NCBI GenBank assembly: GCA_041687095.1
Contig: JAWLCQ010000235.1
Location: forward strand, 1 to 6,387
From: JAWLCQ01 sp041687095
Lineage (GTDB): Bacteria; Planctomycetota; Phycisphaerae; SM23-33
Length of the DNA stretch: 6,387 nucleotides
Direction: 5' to 3'
The notes below the pieces were generated by a model. The model was not told where the DNA came from. It searched no databases and saw only the letters and a list, made by a program, of their open reading frames with translations. Within the stretch, counting starts at the first letter, position 1; each line of letters starts with the position of its first letter. Shown here piece by piece: positions 1 to 3,936 of the stretch. Made by a program: the position numbers and the translations under genes.

Positions 1-801
1 GGAGACGGAGCGGATGGCGGCGGTGAGGTAGGCGACCTCCCCGGCGGCGACGTTCTTGACGAGGGTGGGGTGGGGGCAGAACTTGCCGATCTCGGTGACG
101 ACGTAGGTGTCCCGCGTGCCCATCATGCGGATGCGGTCCCCGACGGCGATTCGGCCGTCGACGACGCGGACGAAGATGATGACCCCGCGGTAGTCGTCGT
201 AGGTGGAGTCGAAGATGAGGGCGCGGGTGGGGGCGTCGGGGTCGCCCTTGGGGGCGGGGAGGCGGCGGATGATGGCCTCCATCATGTCGGGAATCCCCTC
301 GCCGGTCTTGGCGGAGGTGAAGACGCAGTCCTCGGCGGGGGTCTTGAGCAGGTGCTCGATCTCCATCGCCGCATCCTCCGGGCGGGCGGAGGGCAGGTCG
401 ATCTTGTTGACCACCGGGACGAGTTCGAGCCCGCCCTTGAGCGCCAGGAAGGCGTTGGCGACGGTCTGGGCCTCGACGCCCTGGGCGGCGTCGACGACGA
501 GGATCGCCCCGTCGCACGCCGCCAGCGCCCGCGAGACCTCGTAGTGGAAGTCCACGTGCCCGGGCGTGTCGATCAGGTTGAGCATGTACTTCTCACCCTC
601 GAGTTCATACTCGATGGTGACGGCCGACGACTTGATCGTGATCCCCCGTTCGCGTTCCAGGTCCATGTCGTCGAGGATCTGCTCGCGGAACTCGCGGGGC
701 GTGATCGCCCCGGCCAGCAGGAGCATGCGGTCGGCCAACGTGCTCTTGCCGTGATCAATATGGGCGATGATGCTGAAGTTACGAATATTGCTTCGGTCCA
801 T
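1..801 (-). CDS. lepA: Elongation factor 4 (LepA) GTPase, N-terminal part, truncated by window edge
   Basis: LepA/EF4 is a ribosome-associated translational GTPase, related to EF-G, that acts on stalled or mistranslocated ribosomes and in ribosome assembly (family knowledge). The visible 267 codons cover the GTP-binding domain and the start of domain II. The P-loop is AHIDHGKST (residues 13-21). The switch I segment ERERGITIK (49-57), with its invariant Thr55, is intact. G3 is DTPGH (78-82) and G4 is NKID (132-135). The ERGITIK and VDFHYEVSRAL context is characteristic of LepA rather than EF-G or TypA. The family is about 600 residues long, so roughly 330 residues lie beyond position 1. The ATG at 801-799 is chosen because the next residues (MDRSNIRNFSIIAHIDHG) match the usual short LepA N-terminus. 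No Shine-Dalgarno precedes it; a -10-like TACAAT ends six bases upstream. It is divergent from rimO. Confidence 0.97.
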   Translation of the reverse strand, partial: MDRSNIRNFSIIAHIDHGKSTLADRMLLLAGAITPREFREQILDDMDLERERGITIKSSAVTIEYELEGEKYMLNLIDTPGHVDFHYEVSRALAACDGAILVVDAAQGVEAQTVANAFLALKGGLELVPVVNKIDLPSARPEDAAMEIEHLLKTPAEDCVFTSAKTGEGIPDMMEAIIRRLPAPKGDPDAPTRALIFDSTYDDYRGVIIFVRVVDGRIAVGDRIRMMGTRDTYVVTEIGKFCPHPTLVKNVAAGEVAYLTAAIRSVS

Positions 802-831
802 CGCGCTATTGTACCGAGGGGAGGGGCAAAG
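802..831 (-). promoter_or_regulatory. Probable lepA promoter, likely leaderless
   Basis: On the minus strand TACAAT (813-808) matches the sigma-70-type -10 consensus TATAAT at five of six positions. It is followed by AGCGCG and then the lepA ATG at 801. Six bases between the -10 and the start codon would put the transcription start at or within a base or two of the ATG, and no purine-rich ribosome-binding site is present. A CTTTGC word (831-826) lies 12 bases upstream of the -10. The same word at the same spacing occurs before rimO. No good -35 hexamer is visible at 16-18 bp. The promoter is inferred from sequence only. Confidence 0.6.
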
Positions 832-881
832 GGGAATGGGCTGGTGTATGATGGCAGGGCGTTCGCGACGTCGCAGTCCCA

Positions 882-957
882 GGTGCCACGGCTGCCGGGC
901 GCCACGGCTGCCGGGCGCCACGGCTGCCGGGCGCCACGGCTGCCGGGTGCCACGGCT
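882..957. repeat. 16-bp tandem array, about 4.75 units
   Basis: The unit GCCGGGCGCCACGGCT repeats head to tail: a partial copy GGTGCCACGGCT at 882-893, then full copies at 894-909, 910-925, 926-941 and 942-957. The three middle copies are identical. The last full copy differs by one base (C to T, giving GCCGGGTG), and the first partial copy also carries that T. The last copy is also the left terminus of the palindromic element that follows, so the array reads as iterated copies of that terminus. Units are contiguous with no spacers, which rules out a CRISPR. Confidence 0.9.
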
Positions 958-1044
958 GCGCTGTTCGCAGCCGTGCTCGCACGAGCGCCCGGCGGAACAC
1001 GGGTTCTGCGAACCCGTGGCACCCGGCGAATCGCACTTTGCGAT
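942..1044. repeat. REP/MITE-like palindromic element with 14-bp terminal inverted repeats and hairpins
   Basis: GCCGGGTGCCACGG (942-955) is the exact reverse complement of CCGTGGCACCCGGC (1014-1027), giving an 86-bp element with 14-bp inverted ends. Inside are two perfect hairpins. The first has a 10-bp stem, CACGGCTGCG (951-960) with 966-975, and loop CTGTT. The second has a 9-bp stem, CACGGGTTC (998-1006) with 1010-1018, and loop TGC. A third small hairpin, ATCGCA-CTT-TGCGAT, follows at 1030-1044. Paired hairpins with inverted ends and no coding capacity resemble REP doublets (BIMEs) or MITEs, which are moved by transposases encoded elsewhere. No transposase is present here, so mobility is inferred. 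Confidence 0.72.
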
Positions 1045-1065
1045 GGCCCCGTGTATGATGGGGCG
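1036..1065 (+). promoter_or_regulatory. Probable rimO operon promoter, likely leaderless
   Basis: TATGAT (1054-1059) is a good -10-like hexamer, followed by exactly six bases (GGGGCG) and the rimO ATG at 1066. As at lepA, this places the expected transcription start at the start codon. The sequence before the ATG has no GGAGG-like site at a usable distance. CTTTGC (1036-1041) lies 12 bases upstream of the -10, the same word and spacing as before lepA. Its TTTGC is also part of the 1030-1044 hairpin, so the upstream part may be contributed by the palindromic element. No canonical -35 is visible. Confidence 0.6.
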
Positions 1066-2400
1066 ATGAAGGACAAGAAGCGAACTACCGTCGCCCTGGT
1101 CTCGCTGGGGTGTCCGAAGAACCTCGTGGACAGCGAGCGGATCTGCGCCCACCTCGCCGAGGCCGGCCTCGTCGTCGGGGCCCCCATGGACGCCGCCGAC
1201 GTCATCGTCGTCAACACCTGTGGGTTCCTGGAGGCCGCCCGCGCCGAATCCCTCGCCGTCCTCCGCGAAGCCGTCGCCCACAAGCGCTCCGGGCGCGCGA
1301 AACGCGTCGTCGTCGCCGGGTGCCTCGTCTCCCGCGACGCCGAAACGCTCTACGACCTCGTCCCGGGCATCGATGCGATCGTGGGCGTGAACGACCGCGA
1401 GCGGATCCTCTCGGCCGTCACCGGGACCGGACGCGTCACGCTGACGGGCGAGTGCGACGGGGCCATCCTCAGCGACGCCGGACGCTTCCGCCTCACCGCC
1501 CCCCACACCGCCTACCTCCGCATCGCCGAGGGCTGCTCCCGCCGCTGCGCCTTCTGCACCATCCCTGCCATCCGCGGGCCCTTCCGCTCCAAACCCCTCG
1601 TGGATATCCTCGACGAGGCCGACGAACTCCTCCATGACGGGGCCGTCGAACTCAACCTCATCGCCCAGGACACCACCGCCTACGGGCGGGACCTGGGCAT
1701 GAAGCATGGCCTGGCGAAACTGCTGATGGAACTGGATGCCCTGGTGATCGGGTGCGGCCTCGACGCGTGGGTCCGCCTGATGTACGCCTACCCGCACGGG
1801 TTCAGCGAACGGATCATCCACATGATGGCCGCGATGGAAACCGTCGTGCCCTACCTCGACATCCCGCTCCAGCACGTCAACGACACGATCCTGCGCCGCA
1901 TGCATCGCGGGGTGTCGCGCGGGGGGACGGAGAAGCTCCTGGACTCCCTCCGCACCGCCATGCCGCACATCGCCATCCGCACGGCCTTCATCGTGGGCTT
2001 CCCCGGGGAGACGGAGACGCAGTTCGAGGAACTGGTCGACTTCGTCCGCCGCCAGGAGTTCGAGGCCGTCGGGGTCTTCGAGTACTCCCCGGAGGCGGGC
2101 ACCCCCGCGGCCGACCTGCCCCGCCCGGTGCCCGACGAGGTGAAGGCCCAGCGGCGCGAGCGGCTGATGCTGGTGCAGCAGGAGATCGTCTTCGCCCGCA
2201 ACGGCGACCGCGTCGGGGCGGAGATCGACGTGCTGGTGGACGGGACCGACGCCCGCGGGCGGACCGTGGGGCGGTTCTACGGCCAGGCCCCCGAGGTCGA
2301 CGCCGTCTGCCTCCTCACCGAGCCCCGCGAAGCGGGTGGCATTGTCCGCGGGACGGTGGTAGACTTCGACGCCTACGATCTGGTCGTGGAACCGGAGTAA
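1066..2400 (+). CDS. rimO: Ribosomal protein S12 methylthiotransferase RimO
   Basis: RimO is a cytosolic radical-SAM enzyme that adds a methylthio group to the beta-carbon of a conserved aspartate in ribosomal protein S12, using two [4Fe-4S] clusters. The 444 residues match the usual length (about 440). The N-terminal UPF0004 domain carries the auxiliary-cluster cysteines Cys16 (SLGCPKN), Cys52 (NTCGF) and Cys86 (AGCL). The radical-SAM motif CxxxCxxC is Cys157, Cys161, Cys164 (EGCSRRCAFCTIP). YLDIPLQH and IVGFPGET follow as expected, and the last 65 or so residues form a TRAM-like RNA/S12-binding domain. The SLGCPKNLVDSE start and total length favour RimO over the tRNA enzyme MiaB. The ATG at 1066 is preferred: the frame stays open to the left, but only as antisense of lepA and through repeats. 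It is the first gene of an operon with pgsA. The first 85 codons use GTC for 12 of 13 valines. Confidence 0.97.
   Translation: MKDKKRTTVALVSLGCPKNLVDSERICAHLAEAGLVVGAPMDAADVIVVNTCGFLEAARAESLAVLREAVAHKRSGRAKRVVVAGCLVSRDAETLYDLVPGIDAIVGVNDRERILSAVTGTGRVTLTGECDGAILSDAGRFRLTAPHTAYLRIAEGCSRRCAFCTIPAIRGPFRSKPLVDILDEADELLHDGAVELNLIAQDTTAYGRDLGMKHGLAKLLMELDALVIGCGLDAWVRLMYAYPHGFSERIIHMMAAMETVVPYLDIPLQHVNDTILRRMHRGVSRGGTEKLLDSLRTAMPHIAIRTAFIVGFPGETETQFEELVDFVRRQEFEAVGVFEYSPEAGTPAADLPRPVPDEVKAQRRERLMLVQQEIVFARNGDRVGAEIDVLVDGTDARGRTVGRFYGQAPEVDAVCLLTEPREAGGIVRGTVVDFDAYDLVVEPE
2394..2397 (+). promoter_or_regulatory. Ribosome-binding site of pgsA
   Basis: GGAG lies in the last codons of rimO, ten bases before the pgsA ATG at 2408. 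It is the only clear Shine-Dalgarno-like site at a gene start in this window and supports translation of pgsA from a shared transcript. This contrasts with lepA and rimO, which appear to lack such a site. Confidence 0.55.
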
Positions 2401-2407
2401 ACGGCGG

Positions 2408-3070
2408 ATGAACTGGAAGCTCCCCAATCAGTTGACCGTGGCACGGATCGTGCTGGCGGCGGTGTTCTTCGTGCTGCTCGGGGTCTACGAGCAGGGCTCG
2501 GCGCATGCGCAGGCGCTGCTGAACGTGGCGTTCGTGCTGTACATCATCGCCGGGATCACCGACGTGCTGGACGGCTACCTCGCCCGCAAGTGGAACGTGA
2601 CGTCGGCGTTCGGGCGGATCGTGGACCCGTTCGTGGACAAGGTGCTGGTGGTGGGGACGTTCGTGATGCTCGCGGGATCGAACTTCACGCTGCGGTCGAT
2701 CTTCCTGCCCGCCCCCGCCCAGAACCCCGAGCTGTACGACCTGCCCCGGTGGTTCACGGGCGGGACGGCGACGGGGGTGCAGGCGTGGATGGTGGTGGTG
2801 ATCCTGTCGCGGGAGTTCGTCGTCTCGGCCGTGCGGGGGTACAGCGAGTCGCAGGGCGTGAAGTTCCCGGCGATGTCGGCGGGCAAGCTCAAGATGTTTA
2901 TCCAGTCGCTGGCGATTTGCGTGGTGCTGTTCCAGTTGGCCAATGGCCCCCAGGCGCAGTGGGCGGTGGTGTTGCGGCTGGTGCTGGTGTGGGCGGCGGT
3001 GGTGGTGACGGTGATCAGCGGGTTCGCCTACATCGGTCAGGCGAGAAAGGTGTTCCGCGAAGGTGCGTGA
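2408..3070 (+). CDS. pgsA: CDP-diacylglycerol--glycerol-3-phosphate 3-phosphatidyltransferase
   Basis: PgsA is an integral membrane enzyme that joins CDP-diacylglycerol and sn-glycerol 3-phosphate to give phosphatidylglycerol phosphate plus CMP, the committed step to phosphatidylglycerol. The CDP-alcohol phosphotransferase signature is complete: Asp52, Asp55-Gly56, Ala59-Arg60, eight residues, Gly69, Asp73 and Asp77. The aspartates bind metal and act in catalysis in this family. The N-terminus (WKLPNQLTVARI) is the usual PgsA opening. Hydrophobic stretches at about 10-27 and 37-50, and several more toward the C-terminus, fit a multi-pass protein; 220 residues is slightly longer than the common 180-200. 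A loop of about 25 residues rich in Pro and polar residues (near 100-125) may account for the extra length. It starts 7 nt after rimO and overlaps pgpA by 8 nt. Valine codons are almost all GTG (13 of the first 14), opposite to early rimO. Phosphatidylserine or cardiolipin synthases of the same superfamily are possible but less likely given the pgpA neighbour. Confidence 0.93.
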   Translation: MNWKLPNQLTVARIVLAAVFFVLLGVYEQGSAHAQALLNVAFVLYIIAGITDVLDGYLARKWNVTSAFGRIVDPFVDKVLVVGTFVMLAGSNFTLRSIFLPAPAQNPELYDLPRWFTGGTATGVQAWMVVVILSREFVVSAVRGYSESQGVKFPAMSAGKLKMFIQSLAICVVLFQLANGPQAQWAVVLRLVLVWAAVVVTVISGFAYIGQARKVFREGA

Positions 3071-3572
3071 CTTCATCAAGAGGATGCTGGCGACGGGGCT
3101 GGGGACGGGCTACGGGCCCATCGCCCCGGGGACGTGGGGGGCGTTGGGGGCGTCGGCGGTGTACCTGCTCATCGTGTGGCTCACGGGGGCGGACCCCGTT
3201 GTGGTCCCGATCGTGCTGGTGGCGTTGACGATCGCGTGGGGGGCGGCGACGGTGGCGACGGGGCATTTCGCCGAGAAGACCTGGGGCAAGAAGGACCCCG
3301 GGCGCGTCACCGCCGACGAGTGGGCCGGACAGTTCCTCACCTTCCTCTTCGTCCCCATGGGGATGGGGTGGCGGGAGTGGTACGTGGTGACGGCGGTGGG
3401 GTTCGGGCTGTTCCGCCTCACCGACACGCTCAAGCCCCCGCCCGCCTGGCGGATCCAGAAGGTCCCGTACGGCTGGGGCATCCTCCTCGACGACCTCATC
3501 GCCGCCGTCTACGCCAACCTGATCGCCCAGTTGCTCCTGCGGTGGCTGTACTTCAAGACCTGGCCGTTCTGA
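3063..3572 (+). CDS. pgpA: Phosphatidylglycerophosphatase A
   Basis: PgpA removes the phosphate from phosphatidylglycerol phosphate, the product of PgsA, yielding phosphatidylglycerol at the membrane. The 169 residues fit the family (about 160-170). Diagnostic segments are all present in order: ATGLGTGYGPIAPGTWG (10-26), the acidic ADEWAGQ (84-90), and the TDTLKPPPAW and GWGILLDDLIAA segments (120-129, 137-148) with Asp121, Asp143 and Asp144. Hydrophobic stretches around 28-40, 46-66, 91-99 and 107-117 fit a membrane protein. The chosen start is GTG at 3063, overlapping the end of pgsA, with AGAAAGG about 12 bases upstream. ATG at 3084 (residue 8) is an alternative that would still keep the whole conserved core. 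The overlap suggests translational coupling with pgsA. The two genes encode consecutive enzymes, which supports both calls. Confidence 0.94.
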   Translation: MRDFIKRMLATGLGTGYGPIAPGTWGALGASAVYLLIVWLTGADPVVVPIVLVALTIAWGAATVATGHFAEKTWGKKDPGRVTADEWAGQFLTFLFVPMGMGWREWYVVTAVGFGLFRLTDTLKPPPAWRIQKVPYGWGILLDDLIAAVYANLIAQLLLRWLYFKTWPF

Positions 3573-3577
3573 GAGCG

Positions 3578-3752
3578 GGAAGCAGGAACCGGGGACCGGG
3601 AACCAGGAACCAGGAACCAGGAACCAGGAACCAGGAACCAGGAACCAGGAACCAGGAACCAGGAACCGGGAACCAGGAACCAGGAACCAGGAACCGGGAG
3701 CCAGGAACCGGGAGCCAGGAACCGGGAGTCGGGAACCAGGGACCGGGAACCA
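3578..3752. repeat. Heptanucleotide tandem array, 25 units, consensus GGAACCA
   Basis: Starting six bases after the pgpA stop, the sequence divides into exactly 25 consecutive 7-bp units with no phase slip. Units 4 to 12 (3599-3661) are nine perfect GGAACCA copies. The flanks carry variants GGAACCG, GGGACCG, GGAGCCA, GGAAGCA and GGAGTCG. From 3690 to 3717 GGAACCG and GGAGCCA alternate, a 14-bp higher-order repeat. The array resembles the heptameric short tandem repeats known from cyanobacteria, but I cannot assign it to a named family. It ends exactly where the 63-bp palindrome begins. The minus-strand frame through it gives a periodic PGSWFLV peptide that is an artefact. Confidence 0.95.
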
Positions 3753-3815
3753 GGAAAAGGGGACTGGCTCCGGAGCGGCGCGCCGTTCGCCGCGCAGGTG
3801 CCTGTCCCCTTTTCC
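3753..3815. repeat. 63-bp imperfect palindrome, REP-like, possibly a bidirectional terminator
   Basis: GGAAAAGGGGAC (3753-3764) pairs perfectly with GTCCCCTTTTCC (3804-3815). The inverted repeat continues inward to 3780/3788, giving 28-bp arms with 24 matches around a 7-base loop. The inner stem GCGGCG/CGCCGC is GC-rich. From memory, AAAAGGGGACAGGCACC-type palindromes recur in intergenic DNA of planctomycetes and deltaproteobacteria, often near IS200/REP-type transposases; this is recollection, not a search result. The right arm has GGTGCCTGTCCCC and the left has two T substitutions that break symmetry. Lying between convergent genes with a TTTT run in the arm, it could also stop transcription from both sides. 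Confidence 0.8.
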
Positions 3816-3906
3816 GAAGCGCAGGCAAGCCAGGCAAGCCAGGAACCGGGAACGGGGGCGCAGAGGAAACGCCTATGCTCCCATCCCCTGCATCCCTGCT
3901 CGCCTC
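3816..3906. repeat. Rest of convergent spacer: two 9-bp repeats and heptamer relics
   Basis: AGGCAAGCC is repeated twice in tandem (3823-3831, 3832-3840). It is followed by two units of the upstream heptamer family, GGAACCG (3842-3848) and GGAACGG (3849-3855), so the heptamer array appears on both sides of the palindrome. This suggests the palindrome lies inside an older, longer array. From 3856 to 3906 the sequence is pyrimidine-rich with no gene, RNA or further structure that I can support. Confidence 0.6.
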
Positions 3907-3936
3907 TTCATCTGCGTTCCTCCGCGTTCATCCCCG
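3907..3936. repeat. Decamer repeats overlapping the 3' end of the GH127 gene
   Basis: Three consecutive 10-bp units share the pattern TTCmTCyscG: TTCATCTGCG (3907-3916), TTCCTCCGCG (3917-3926) and TTCATCCCCG (3927-3936). On the minus strand this reads as repeated CGCAGATGAA-like units. The third unit supplies the TGA stop codon of the glycosidase gene (3930-3928) and its last two codons. The repeat has therefore either set or replaced the original C-terminus. Confidence 0.65.

Larger units (their letters stand above)
844..1061. repeat. 11-bp direct repeats bounding a 196-bp repeat-rich insert
   Basis: The word GTGTATGATGG occurs exactly at 844-854 and again at 1051-1061. The match ends at both edges, since 843/1050 and 855/1062 differ. 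The 196 bases between the copies contain the 16-bp tandem array and the palindromic element, plus a small perfect palindrome GCGACGTCGC at 865-874. This geometry fits a target-site duplication created by insertion of the palindromic element. The right copy contains the TATGAT used as the presumed rimO -10; the left copy carries the same TATGAT (847-852) with no start codon behind it. A duplicated promoter fragment is the alternative explanation. Confidence 0.5.

Noticed and set aside
847..870. Small gene expressed from the left TATGAT copy
   Set aside because: No start codon with a ribosome-binding site, or at the leaderless spacing, follows this hexamer. The frames downstream run through repeats.
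882..957. CRISPR array
   Set aside because: The 16-bp units are contiguous with no unique spacers, and no cas genes are present.
70..1065. Long upstream extension of the rimO frame
   Set aside because: The frame is open for about 330 codons before the rimO ATG, but this stretch is antisense to lepA and then crosses the tandem repeats. It has no family similarity and reflects the scarcity of stop codons in GC-rich DNA.
3553..3837. Minus-strand protein with periodic PGSWFLV repeats
   Set aside because: The periodic peptide is the translation of a 7-bp non-coding tandem array. There is no start context, and it overlaps the pgpA end and the palindrome.
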